Assembly (NCBI RefSeq): GCF_023065955.2
Contig: NW_026623089.1
Coordinates: 36,982,767-37,046,766, forward strand
Source: Ursus arctos
Taxonomy: Eukaryota; Chordata; Mammalia; Carnivora; Ursidae
Reading direction: 5' to 3'
Length of the DNA stretch: 64,000 nt
Of the stretch, positions 46,541-58,604 are shown one piece after another. The notes beneath the pieces are model-generated. The model saw only the letters and a list, made by a program, of their open reading frames with translations, searched no databases and was not told the DNA's origin. The position numbers and the translations under genes were made by a program. Position 1 is the first letter of the stretch. The number at the start of each line of letters is the position of its first letter.

Positions 46541-48479
46541 GCGACTCAAAGTAGAATTTTATTAGAAGAGATCTTATGCTTAGTTTAAGGCTCTTTTCAC
46601 TTATTGCACCACCTGGATTGATTGTGTTTCCTTCCTCCCATATTTTATTGAACCAAAGGTGGATTGACCCCAATGTGGATCTCAGTTTGTCCATTCCCAA
46701 TTCAGTAATGGAGATGCCAAAGGAAATATCAGAAGCCTGCCAAGGTAACCGACAGAGCCTAGAGCTGATATGTAATTGTATTGTCCTGAGAGATATTAGA
46801 ATAACATTTGCTTGTTCTTTGTAAAGAAAAGCAAAGCCTCAAAGAGTCAACAAGCCAGAAGCAAAAGCACTTCGAGCCTAAGTGCATTGCTTTGATGTTG
46901 CTTCATTTTTGGTCCCTTCATGAGGTTTAATTGCAGGTGTACGTGCATCTATGTACTTCATATACGCTGTGACCCACTGGTGCAGTTTTATTATGAAAAC
47001 AGTTGTCATCGGGAATGTATTCAACTTCAGCGGTGGCTCTAAGGCATTGAATCATTGACTGCCGGGTGGCAGGAAGAGATGGCAGGTGCTGTCTGATCTT
47101 CCTTTGTGGAAGCCCTGTCTGCCTACCTACTAGGCTAGGCACCCAAGATAGTTCATTGGAAGTTCTGTTCCATGTCATGTCCATGGCCTTCAGAAAGATA
47201 TGGTTATAATGGTCCTGAGACCAGATGATGAGATTCAAAGTGTTCAGGGATGTAAGGAGCATTAATAGTTATTTTAAGAGTGAGCTGTAATTTTTGAGAA
47301 GGGGAACATAAAGTGAATTTTATGTTCTCTCTAGCATTCTGCATGGCAGCCCTTTCCAAATGGTGACACAAGCTTCCTTTTGGGGAATAAATAAACACTG
47401 GTGTATGGAAGAGAGCGTAGACCTTCAGTTGGTCAGGCCAGGACTTAAAATATGACTCTACATGCGCCTGGAGAAGTCATTGCACTTCCAGGACCCTAGC
47501 CTCCTGCTTTTCAGGTGGGGAGACTGGGGAGAAAGCCACACATCACATGAAAAGTGAGGTAACTCAGGTGCCGGGAGATGAAGGGACTATCCTAAGGTCA
47601 GAGAAGCCGAAATTCAGAGAGAAGAGCCAACTGCTTGTCTTCTGATTTCTAGTCTAGTCCTATAGAAATGTTACAGGCCAAGGCAATGTGTGCACTATGC
47701 TTTTTGGCTGGCTGGACCGTTCCTGGGCTGTGTTTGGGCTGACATGTTCACGAAATGCCCCCTGAGTACTTCTTCCAGAAATAGGATTTGGAAAATCATG
47801 ACATCCCAGTTGTAGGCAAGGGCAGAGAGCCCCCAGTCTTGCAACCAGTTCTAGGCAGGTCCAGTTCCCATGTTTTCTGAATCTCCACCACACATATGTA
47901 AAGTAGACATTATAATATTGCATTCACAGCATTTGATGAATATAAAGTTGAGGCCCATAGGAGCAGAGGCATCCATCATGTATGTCTTCCCTACTCTGGA
48001 TCGAGGCTACTGATCCAGACTGATCCATCACCACACTAAGCTCCTAAGACTCAGGGGTGGGTGTTCCGGATCCTTTGTTTAATCTGTCGAAAACAAGCTC
48101 ACGATCACTACACAGGAAGCTGAAGTGAGAGCATTTTTATAGCAGTTCTTAACCTGGATGCCCTTTGGCACAGAAACAGAAACCAATTTGTCAAGGTTAT
48201 CAGTCTGCCGGGGCACAGCCCCTTCCGAGTGGAGGTTCCCAGATCCTACAGGGCAGCGTCCTCACCCCCTGCATGCGTGGAAGCAGGGACAGCACGTGAA
48301 GTGTCCACAGGAACCCAGAGAGAAAGTGGAAATATTGCAGGTTCCCTGAAGAGCGTGAAGATGTGAAAGTGGAAAGACATTACTCGTCACATTCCAGATC
48401 TGCCTGGAAAGGTGTGTGTGGGGTCTCCCGCATCAGTGTCTGCCGCCTCTTCCAAGGCCTAAGGAGATGAGTGGCCCAC
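46541..48479. other. mostly unique sequence
   Basis: No gene recognised. TTCAGGTGGGGAGACTGGGG with ATCCTAAGGTCAGAGAAGCC at about 47510-47610 is weakly MIR-like in minus orientation. Confidence 0.4.
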
Positions 48480-48600
48480 AAGTGCCCATTTGTCCAAGCA
48501 ACGCATTTACTGAGCACAAGTGCTATGCCCGATGCTGTCCTGGGCCCCGGGAGAGCAGCAGTGGGTAAGGCAGATTCCGGCCCTTCTCTAAGGAGCCGGT
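48480..48600 (-). repeat. L2-like LINE 3' fragment
   Basis: GCATTTACTGAGCACAAGTG, CTATGCCCGATGCTGTCCTG, GGAGAGCAGCAGTGGGTAAG and CCCTTCTCTAAGGAGC follow the complemented L2 3' end (ATTTACTGAGCACCTACTATGTGCCAGGCACTG ... 'acagcagtgaacaag'). Confidence 0.6.
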
Positions 48601-48794
48601 CGCCCTGTGACTCTGTAACCATCCCCACAATGTTCTGGGTTCAGGGACAAGAATTCCAGACCTATTAAACAAGCCTGGAGAGAGAGAATCTTCTAGAGGG
48701 AGACTGAGAGGAAAAGCTTAGCCATTGGCCCCAGGAGTCCATTTAAAATGACCTAGTTTTCCATATTCTTGTTTTTTTTCCACTATTCCCACTT

Positions 48795-49020
48795 TTTTAA
48801 ATCTTTTTCAAATTATTTAAAATTAATTAATTAACATACAGTGTATTATTAGTTTCAGAGATAGAGTTTAGTGATTCATCAGTTGCATATTAACACTCAG
48901 TGCTCGTTCCATCGTGTGCCCTCCTTAATGCTCATCACCCAGTTACCCCTCCCCCTACCTCCCTCCCCTCCAGCGACCCTGTTTGTACCTTAGAGTTAAG
49001 TGTCTCTTACAGTTTTCAGT
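48795..49020 (-). mobile_element. carnivore LINE-1 3' end
   Basis: The complement of the L1 3' untranslated region: TTAATTAACATACAGTGTAT, TATTAGTTTCAGAGATAGAG, GATTCATCAGTTGCATATTA, TGTGCCCTCCTTAATGCTCA, TCACCCAGTTACCCCTCCCC, TAGAGTTAAGTGTCTCTTAC. It is 5'-truncated and non-coding. It is related to the copies at 61110-61345 and 17281-17700. Confidence 0.9.
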
Positions 49021-51879
49021 ATTCTTTCCTTCCTCCTGTCAGACCCACAAAGATCAGGGGAAACTTTCCAATACTGAGCATCAGTTTAGGGGTGCAGAGA
49101 AGTTTCAGTGACAGGGCTTGGGGATTGGGGGACGGTGGTTGGTCGTATATTCAGGCCCACCCAGCCCCGTGGGCATTTACAGGGCTGCAGCACCCCCATC
49201 GCCCGTGTCGGAGGGCTTCTGCCAGCCAGCCCCTCTGGTCCCAGAGCTCAAACTGCTTCCCTGCAGCCTCTGCCCCTGCTCTGATTCTCCTCTCCATGCC
49301 TGGGATGGCTTTGGCCCAATTCTGTGCATCCCCTAAGCACAGGTGGGTCTTCAAAGATAGAAATGAAGGAAATGTGCGTGAAACAGAACATTGGCCAACG
49401 TGGAGGCACATCCGCATTTGGGGGCCTTTGGCGTAGCCAAGGAAAGGATGTTTGGGCCGGTGTTTGTCAGGCATTTGCTCCCCACAACTTGGAGTGTGTC
49501 TGCTTTATTGGGGGGCCTCAGCCTCAGGGAGCCCCTAGGCATGCGGGGCCATTGCTGCACCCTGACTCGGTCCCTTGTCTGTCCCACTGTTCACTTCTAA
49601 GTTTTTGGCGTTTAAATACTTTCTCTCCACGACTGCCTGCAGGTTCCCAAAGACACACACTGTTCCTCTTGTCATCGGGTGAGGGAACTGGGTCCAACAG
49701 AAGGACCGCAGGGCCCAGTGACATTTCTAGTAAGAGACAGAGGCACGGCCTAGGCCCAGCGACCTGCCTCTCATACCAGTGTGTCCTCGGGCTTCTAAGT
49801 GTGACTTCCCCTCCCTAGTCCCAGAGTCCACTCTGGAAAGGGGAGCAAAGCACCTTCTGGTGATTCAGCAAAATCCCTGATAAAAATGGCCTTCAGTTCG
49901 ATCCCATTTTGAACCCTTATGCTGGGCAGAAGGAGGGGAGTTCGTGCTTGTCCTGCTGGTTGCCTGCGGCTCCGCGCTTCACAGGGCCTGGGTGGCTGCT
50001 GCCTCCCACTGTCTGTCACCAAGTGAGCCGGTGACCCTCGGGCTAGCCCTTTGTGTGCTGGGCCGGCTGCCAGGCGCTCGCTCTGCACAGGACTGTGCCA
50101 CGTCCCCATTTTCCTGGAATTCAAGGAGTAAGAATAAAACCAACTCCTTATTCACTCCTCGATTATTTCCAGCTTCATTTTTCGGGTTCGCCCCCATAGC
50201 ATTGTTTTCCCAGGAACTATGAAGCAATGAGACTATTAACAAATTCACGGTGCACGGACTGTTTATCAAGGAAACAAGCATAGAGAAAAGATGGTGCAAA
50301 TTTGGCCAGTGAATAGTTCAGCAGGGGGAGGAGAGGAAGGGGATGGCCATGGGGAGGGTCAGGTTTCCCCTTGAAATGCTGACCCACTGGACCGGGGGCC
50401 GGGGTGAAACTCGCATCGGCGCACACACACGCACACAGCGTGAGATCATCTGTGTCCTGCTGTCTTTGTAGGACTTTTCTAAGAACTATAAAGATTCTGA
50501 TTTCCTTTTAGATAATTTATGAAGTACTTTTAAACACACCCACTCCCTTGGGGGAACGATTTTCAAGCAACAACTGAGCTCTTGTTGATGGATTTTTTGG
50601 ATATTAGGGATATTAGTTCAGCATGATTTAATCTGTGGATTGGGTTGAGGAGAGCAAGAACGGAGGCTCAGCTTGATTCAGGAGACAGACAGACAGACTC
50701 GGGCTGAGAGATGCCAGGGCTTGGGTCCTTGCTCACATGCCTTGCCCAGGCCTCCTCGCCAGCTGAACATGGGCCTGGCAGGTCTTCCCTGAGAGATGGC
50801 CCTTTTGTGCCTGGTGCTTCCCTGACTCCCCTCTCCCCCTGGCATTTGCTCCTCTCAGCGTCTCACTCCAAGCTCAAACCCGGGTGTCCTGGGTCTCAGA
50901 GGCCTGTGTTCCGTCACGTCTCCCCTATGAGTCACCTGTGGAGCATGGGGGAGCTCAAGGACCCAGCTGGGTCAGGCCATTGCACCCGAGCCTGCTGATT
51001 CCCCCAACTCGACGCCATCCACCGTGGGCTGTGAATGCTGCAAGAACCCTGAGCCCAGGTGTGGCTGGACTGGCCCCTTGGAGCCTGAAAGGGGCTGGGG
51101 TGGGCTGGGCTTTTTTCCATCAGCTCGTCCAGCTGGGCCCAGCCCTTGGTGATGCTGCTTTTTGCCCCACAGCTCACAAGCCACGGCAGAGGAAAGATGC
51201 ATGCAAGGCGCTGGGGAGTTTCTACCACCCCTCAGCTAGAAAACCAAGGGCTCCCCCAAGGTAGAGAAGAGAAAAGAGAGGGCAGACTCGGGAATGTGAT
51301 TAGGAGGCTTCTGGTCTCACCCACCACCTGCAGTCATTCCCAGCTGGGCCCCCAAGTGGCTGGGTGGGCCACGGTGGCGCCCGGGGACTGTGGATACACA
51401 CGTTTCCTCTGTGCTTCTCCGCAGTCCTGCGGCTCCGGGGACTAACACGCCGAGCCTCCCATTAGAGGCCCGTCCAGATGGCCTGTGCATTGTTCCCAGA
51501 CCCTCGGGCTACACACAGCTTTAGCTGCCGCTTTTCCTCATTTGGGAGAGTGAAAACACGGGCTTGGAACGTCTCTGAGCTTTCTAATTGGGCCACCAGC
51601 TGATCTGCCCCAGCCTTTCCTCTTTTAACCAACTTGACCTTCTAACATGAACGGGGAAAATGCCTATTTGCTTAAGCTTGTATTTTCCATAGTTATACAG
51701 CAAAATCCCATTTTTATAAGCATAGTGTAGCTCACAGCGTAATGAGGCACCATTCAGCCATCCAAAAAAGCCAGTCAGGCTTCCTTCCAGTTTGAGACAG
51801 GATGTTGGAGGAAAGGGACAGCCTGGAGAGGGAGGCACTGTCTCCATCCTGCACAGAAAGGGGGGGTAGTTCATACAAC
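49021..51879. other. GC-rich unique sequence
   Basis: About 2.9 kb with higher GC than the first 48 kb and no recognised gene. Several long overlapping frames (49324-49818 plus; 50884-51264 plus) exist on both strands, as expected where stop codons are rare. A (CAGA)n-type run lies near 50685-50697. A weakly MIR-like patch lies around 49675-49745. Confidence 0.4.
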
Positions 51880-52205
51880 ACGGATGAACTTTGAGGACTT
51901 TCTGCTGAGTGAAATAAGCCAGTTACAATAGGGTAAATACTGTGTGATTTCGCTGATATGAGGTACTTAAAGCAGTTAAAATCATAGAGACAGAAAATGA
52001 AATGGTTGCCAGGGGTTTGGGTGGGGGGCTCTGGGGAGCCGGTGTTTAAGGACAGCGTTTCTGTTTTGGGAGATGGAAGGAGGTCTGGAGCTGGCTGGCG
52101 GCGAGGGTTGCACAACAGTGGGGATGCACTTACCGCTACCGACCTGTACATTGAGAAATGGTTAAGATGGGAAATTTCATGTTATGTGTATTTTGCAATT
52201 TAAAA
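51880..52205 (+). mobile_element. old L1M 3' end
   Basis: GGACTTTCTGCTGAGTGAAA, TAAGCCAGTTACAATAGGG, GAAATGGTTGCCAGGGGTTT, GGTTGCACAACAGTGGGGAT, CCTGTACATTGAGAAATGGT and ATGTTATGTGTATTTTGCAA follow the L1M 3' untranslated region in order. It is older than the carnivore L1s here. Confidence 0.85.
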
Positions 52206-55200
52206 ACAAGAGGGGGTTCAGGACAGCCAGACAGCCTTTTAGTGAGGCACATAGAAGATGCCGGTAGACTTCCTGAATCTCTAGCTCTGTAACCTTGGAG
52301 GAATCTAGTGCTTTCGTCTGCTTCCCAGCGATGATGCTGACGCTGTCCGTTCTCATTCAGCAGGAGTATTAATTCAAGATTCCGGCATTAAATCGGGGGC
52401 AAGCATCCTACGACAGGAAGCCGAGGTTGGTTAGATTGTTCGAGGCTTCGCATGAGCCTCTGACCATTCCACACTTGTATCACTTATGCTTTGCGCTTCT
52501 CCTGTGTTTGTTCTGTCCTTCGTCATTCGGCAGACTTTCCCTGGGGACAGTTTCGGGGCCCCACTGGGTTAGGGAAATGCCTTGGTCCTAGGCCATAAGT
52601 ACATATAGACATGCACTCACCCCACTAGAGGCTGTAAACATTCGGACGTTGGGCTTTTAATCTGTTCATGGAAGATAAATAGGAGTTTGCCAGACGAGGC
52701 TGAAGAGCAGAAAGTGGGTGCCCACATCCATTCCCCCCAGAAGAGCTGCAAGTGTCCCTACTTCATCTGCACCCCGGCCCTGCTCGGCTGAGCCCCCAGC
52801 ACGGTCCTGGGCACCTCCCCTGCTGGGTGCCAATCAGGAGAGAGCACGCTGGAATCTTCCAGGTACACACCGCGGGAGGGGCACGCTGGAAGTCAGTAAC
52901 ACATGTTTAGCATAAAACCTTACTAATTTACTGCTAACAATGACTTAGTTCAGCTATTTGGAGCCAGAAAAGCCCCAGGCGAGCTCTCGGTTGGAACTGG
53001 CATCTGCTCAAGCAGAAGAATTGCTTCTTTGAAAAAAGAAAGCGCACGTGAAGTCGGGGAGGCAGAGCCGCTCTCCACGACGCCTCGGCCGGGCTGCGGG
53101 TGCAGAGCCCGGCGGCAGTCCCGGGGCATACACCGGCCCGTGGTGCTGGTCGGCTTGTGGAATGGGCTCCGCCCAGGAGAGCTGGGTAGCCACTGCGTAG
53201 CCAAAATCGGAAACACGTTTTCTAGAGCAGCAGGCAACAGTGTTTTCATTGGGTTTTTTTTGGTCAAATAAACCTTAAACCCTTCGCCTTTTGAAAACTC
53301 GCAGAACAGAAACATTTATATTCTGCGTGACCCTCCCCCTCCCCATGCACCGAGGCCAGCTCCAGAACTCCGAGAGCCCAGATCGGCTTGGGCAGAAATC
53401 TTGGTTCAGAGCAGGACCGTTGTAAGAGTTTCTCTTCTTCTATCCAGACCAAAGGCTCTTGGGGGGTTGCTGTTTATTTTTCAGGCTTAAAGAGCAGAGC
53501 CTCCAATATAATATAAATAGGTCATATAACAAAAATACTTTATAAATCAGAAACTCTGTTGGGTTAGGACTATGCTCCGTCAGCTCTGAAATAAACAGGC
53601 AGGAACCCTCGCTGACTTCATTTCCTCTCGGTTCTTCACCCGTGTGCTGCCCCTGCCCGGGGGAGTCGGTCCCAAGTTTGTTTTCGTTAATTCCCCCACC
53701 CCCCGGCCGGCAGCAGTTTGGTCTGGGTGCAGTTACGAACGAACCTTGCCTTGGCCTGCAATGTGGCGTGGAGGGATGTGTTTTTGTTCCTTCTCCTGGT
53801 GGCGTGGGGGGGACGGGCCTGAGCGGCAGACGGCACGACTGGCTATCGAGCACCTATCCATCACCCTGACGCAGAAAGCTCCAGTTCTCACAATGGCGCT
53901 TTACCCGGTAAATCTGGTAAACTTTCGCTTTGGAGAATGGTGTCGTGCATAATACACAGTTATCTGTGATGAAGGAACACCTAGCATGTCAAGCCTTCAG
54001 GGTCACCAACCTGCCATTTGGCGGGAGCACGATGAGACCCAAGAAGGAAAGCAATGTGCTTAGAGTCCCTGAGCGGGCAGAGTGGTGGCGTCTGGACTCC
54101 CCCACTGGAAAGAGAACCTTGAAACAACTACTCAGTCCCCCAGGCACTGCGGGAGCCCCTCCCCTGCAATGCAGGCCGGGCTTCCTCGGGGCTCCTACTC
54201 CCCAGCAGAGCACAGAGACGCCTTTGTTACAGACATCCTGGTCAGAACTTCTCTTTACATTGATCTCAAATCTGCCCCGTCTTCGGCTGTCAATCACTGG
54301 TTCTAATTCTGGTGCCTGAATCGAAATAGAAGAAGTGTGTTCTTTTTTCCATGCGATGGCTCTTCAAGAATCCCAAGGCTTTTTAGAATCTTCTCCCAAG
54401 TCTTTACTTTTCCAGATTAACCACATTTCTTTGGTACTTCCTGCAACTTTCCAGATACTTCTCCTCTCTTTTCTTCTTCTGATGTGTTTGAAGTCGTCAG
54501 TCGTGATTCCTGAAACATTGTGTCTGGAATGGGTCGCGATGGTCACGGTGACCTGACCAGTATTGCTCACGGTGTCCAGCACATATCGAACTTACACATT
54601 CTCAGGTCCCCCCTTGATTGTTGGTTTTGTAAACATAAACCGTTATTTGTATTTGTCTACTCGACGATCGATTTCTTGACGTTCTCAGTCCTAAAAGGAT
54701 TTAAGATGACTGCTAAAAGTATAATGTGGCCATGTATAAAAATATTAGTGAAGAAACTAGCAAAGGGATAGCTTGGATGGGGAAAATAGAGAAGCCCAAA
54801 AGTTATATTGGCAGGTAAAATGCATTCCAGGAGATCCTGTAACCCAGCCAGAGATAGACCACATATTTGGCTTTAAGTTTCCTAGCAACAAGTGGAAAGA
54901 TGGTAACATAATCATTTATGTGTCAGAGTGCACATGAAGGAAACTTAAGTCAGTGGCTCAGGACAGTCACAGCTATTCCTGGTACTGAGGCTTAAGAGAA
55001 ATATTTCTCATTGACCCAGTTAGAGGTGACTGTGGGACACAACCCTTCACAACATTCCTAGAGCAAACACAGAACGTTTCCTAAGGCTCTGGTTGCTTAT
55101 ATGTCCCTGAGCTGCTGCTGCTCTTATGACATATCCCAACGTAATGCATTTTGGCAGTTGTTTTTTTTTTTAATCATATTTTTATCCCTGCTACATTCTT

Positions 55201-56232
55201 TAAGTGTGGTTTGGGGAATTCTTATTAAAGAAGGAAGATGGGGAAACATGGGAGCATCCATGTCACTCAATATCCTCTTGATTTTCAAAGTTCTATGATT
55301 TTCAACGCTTTTCTTACTGGATCACATCCTTGTAATATTCTCCCAAGACCCTGTTACTGTTATTTAATATTATTATTATTATTGTTACTTTAAATGAAAC
55401 ATGTTTCGAGGTGAGGGACACTTGCAGGAGCCTTTCTGTTCTGTTGTTTTAGCTCAGGGAAGGTCTAGCTGGAAACCTGGGGTTATGCTGGGCATCTGTC
55501 CCTCCAAGGTATAGAATAACTGCAGTTCTCCCAAAGTCCTAGATTCCAGACGTCTCCATCCGGGTGCAAGGAGAGGGCAAGAACAAGGCTGTTTCCATGC
55601 CTCAGCCTGCGAGGCTCTGGTGTTGGAGAGAGAGAACAGCGTCTTTTTCTGATCAGCAATGAGCCTGGAGTATCTCTGCCCCTATGGTCTGCTCAAAAGC
55701 TACTCAAATGCCCATCGCAGTGAGCTCAGTCTTTCCAACAGCTCATTCTTGGATATTAGCCTTCAGCCAGTGAAACTGACCACCGTCATGGCCTCCGCCC
55801 CTACCCCACCTCCCCCCAAATAGCTCCGTGCCTGGCAGTCATGTCTTCATCAGCGATCCGATGACGCCCCTCGGTACTGCCTGCGGGCGGCCCACGCCAA
55901 GGAGGAGGTTGGTCCAGAGTTTGGAAATGCCTCTCTCTCACTCCAGCACCTGATTGCTTTGCTTTGCTTTGAATTTCCTCCGTTTCTACCTGCATCTGCG
56001 TGAGTCAGATGAAACACTACCTTCCTTCTCAGTGTCCGTATCACACACCTAGGGAAGCATTTGTGTCCTCTCTCAGGCAAACTGCCACCGTCGAGTTTCA
56101 TGAATCCCAACTCCAACTATCAATGAATCTCTACACCTTTTGCTCTCTCTACCGTTCTCTGAATGCTTCGCGGGGTATTTAGTGAAGGTCGGTAAGCTCC
56201 TGTGAAGACAGTGCATTTCCAGCGACTACTCC
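52206..56232. other. unique sequence with a CpG cluster
   Basis: About 4 kb without a recognised interspersed repeat or gene. A CpG-rich patch at 53040-53225 is listed separately. A short ATT triplet run lies at about 55361-55384 and a GCTTT triple at about 55957-55971. Confidence 0.4.
53040..53225. promoter_or_regulatory. short CpG-rich cluster
   Basis: I count about 19 CpG dinucleotides in roughly 185 bp, including CGACGCCTCGGCCGGG and CCCGGCGGCAGTCCCGGGG. Most mammalian DNA is depleted of CpG. It is shorter than standard CpG-island thresholds, and no promoter core, start site or adjoining gene is visible. Confidence 0.5.
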
Positions 56233-56299
56233 AGGGAGAGAGAGAGAGAGAGAGAGAGATTGAGAGAGAGAGAGAGGGAGAGATTGAGAGACAGAGAGG
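56233..56299. repeat. (GA)n microsatellite, interrupted
   Basis: Three GA runs separated by GATT and GGGAGAGATTG. The SLSLSL antisense frames at 56120-56365 and 56179-56361 are its translation. Confidence 0.95.
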
Positions 56300-56932
56300 A
56301 CTTTGTTTCTGGGGTTTTGCCCCCATATAGTAAAGAAGTTCACAGAAAGGGTACCTAACATTCAAGGGCAGAACTTGGGGTGTGCCCCTCCAAACAAATT
56401 CCCCAGTTTTCTAATAAAAATGGCCAAGAATTTAAATTCCATTTTGTGGATAAAGACACATAGGCACACATCATTCAGGCAGTTTTCACAGCTTGGGGTG
56501 AGGGAAAACAATTCCAGGAGTATCTGGGTCTGGTCTAGAAAGCGGAATCACATTCCATTTCCAGTCTTAAACTGGGTGCTGACAATTCCTAACTCACCAC
56601 AGTAAACAGTGACAGTTTCTCTTTTGTTTTCATTTAGCGATGACTCAAACCAAAAGTGAGAGCAGAGGAGAAAGGGTTTCTGTGCTCTGGTGGATCCAGT
56701 GGGAGATTTTGCCTCATCTGGGGGAGAATCCCACTTGGGATCCGTCCCCAGGCCCAGGAGGACTGCGTGCCGTGCCTGGCAGCCTCTCGGATCTGCTTCT
56801 CCCGCACAGCGAATGCTGTGCCTTTGCCCCGAACAAGAACACGAATGCTTCCAGAAGGTTCAGGGGACTCATCCGCCTAAAACATGATGCACGTACCAAA
56901 CACGCAGACACGGGTATTTCTGCAGCTGTAAT

Positions 56933-57075
56933 CACAGCACACATGTCAGGTCCCATTTCATCATCACACAGCCGTGTGATGTCAGAATTACTATTAACAA
57001 TAGCATGGCCCCACTATCCAGATGATGAGACTGAGGTTTGAAGGGCATTGGGGCTTTCGCAACAAGGGCCTTGAA
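56933..57075 (-). repeat. MIR-like fragment
   Basis: TTACTATTAACAATAGCATG, GCCCCACTATCCAGATGATG, AGACTGAGGTTTGAAGGGCA resemble the complemented MIR core ('tattattatccccattttacagatgaggaaactgaggc'). Diverged. Confidence 0.5.
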
Positions 57076-58410
57076 CCAGGTACCTGAGACCCACGTGGCG
57101 TCAGTTGCTTATCAGATCACCTTTGGCTGCTGCTCTCCTCACACCAGGAGTGGCCGGACCACGTGACACCAAGTGCGGCCGCGTCATTCCTCCTCCTTGG
57201 TGCGCAGAGGACCTTTGCCTCCATCGTGGGTGCAATTAGAGCCCCCGGGGCTCCCAGAAGCGGCTGTTGCCGCTTCAGAGAATGGGGTCTGTGACTCCTG
57301 GTAGCCATCCACCCGGAGGAATGGGGGAGAGCAGGAGGGTTTGAGAAGATGACACGTTCTTTGTTGTTGTTGGCACTTAGGGTGCGAACGCATTTCAGCT
57401 GAGTAAGCACGAGCCACTGGATTCGAAGCGCACCGTAGACTCCAGCTCACACTGGGTGGAATTGTTAAGGGTTATTGAGTGTTCTCTTCATGGCCCCTTA
57501 AGTTCTCTGAAATAAATCTCTGTCCTTGGCAAACACACTGAGGGCTTTTCAGTCTTTATGCCCCATTGAAATGTCAAAGTATGACAGGGAGGCATGGCTT
57601 CTCTCTTGTTTGGGGGGCTTGATAGACCAAACCAATGATGTATGCAAACCAGCTGGAGGCTTCCTCAGGATTTCTGTGAAAATACGTAGATTTCCACCAA
57701 GTATGGCCTTTAGATGTTAGTGTGAAAACTGGCCTGGTTTGCAGGTCTAAGCATCTAACAGGTATGTGGGGTGCTTGGGGGTCCCCAAATAGCAGACTGG
57801 GTTTAAGGACTCCTCTCTGTGTAGAAGGGCCACCCAGAACTCCTCTTTGCAGAAGGGAGCTCAGGTGCCCAGAGCAGCCATTGCAGGGGATGAGCTGGTG
57901 TGGGGACCACACGCTTGCCTTCTTTCCTCCCTCACAGCCTTTAGAGCTGGGCAACACCTTGACGGGAATTTAACCAGCTCTTTCTAATTGCTGTTTTACA
58001 GATGACAGCAGCTGAGACCTGGAATGTATTTCTTTCTGAGGATCCAGAATGGGGGGTATACTAAGAATCAATGTGGGAGACATCCAGACAAGGGAAGGCC
58101 CCTTCAAATGGATGTTGTGCCATAGGAGTGAGCACAGGGGGCAAATGACAGGAACGGTGACCTCAGAGGGGGGTGGTGACGTCAGAATGCACATGGATGT
58201 TGTCCACGGAAACTGAGAGCTGAGTGAGCAAAGGGCCACCCTGCTTGTGATGACTAAGAGGGGAGACACCTGAGAGCAAATGGGGACAGCATCTGTTGTG
58301 TTTGGGTGTCCTCTGAGCCGGATGGATAGCAGATGAAGGCACGTGGGGGCATCTGATGGGGACAAGGGGCATCTGGAGAGGTGGGCATGCTGTCTGGCTG
58401 GGCTTAAGGA
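57076..58410. other. unique sequence with a full CRE
   Basis: No gene recognised. The antisense frames at 57117-57450 and 57970-58365 have no recognisable domains. Confidence 0.4.
58177..58184. promoter_or_regulatory. full CRE (TGACGTCA)
   Basis: An exact CREB/ATF palindrome in GGTGACGTCAGAATG. A single 8-bp match arises by chance fairly often, so the functional claim is weak. Confidence 0.25.
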
Positions 58411-58604
58411 AGTGGTTCTCGACCAGGGGTGATTTGGCCCTCCAGGGACAGTTGGCAGTATTCTGGTTGTCGCAACTGGGGTGGGGATGCTACTAACATT
58501 GCTTGGGGAAGAGGCCAGGGATACTCTTCAACACCCTACCATATTAAGGGCTCAACAAAGAAGCAAACAGGCCAGAATGTCAATAGTGCAGAGTAAGAAA
58601 CCCA
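58411..58604 (+). mobile_element. MER5A-type (hAT-Charlie) DNA transposon
   Basis: AGTGGTTCTCGACCAGGGGT, GATTTGGCCCTCCAGGGACA, TTGGCAGTATTCTGGTTGTC, GCAACTGGGGTGGGGATGCT, AAGAGGCCAGGGATACTC, CCAGAATGTCAATAGTGCAG and AGTAAGAAACCCAGG follow MER5A from one terminal inverted repeat to the other, nearly full length at about 190 bp. Confidence 0.9.

Noticed and set aside
46700..46760. Exon-like string ending in CCAAGGTAACC (donor-like) near 46738
   Set aside because: No acceptor with a polypyrimidine tract, no protein similarity recognised and no partner exon. One donor-like motif is expected by chance.
49324..49818. 164-codon frame, and the 178-codon frame at 48900-49436 beside it
   Set aside because: The latter begins at GTG inside the L1 3' end and crosses into unrelated DNA. 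Both lie in GC-rich sequence with equally long antisense frames and no domain.
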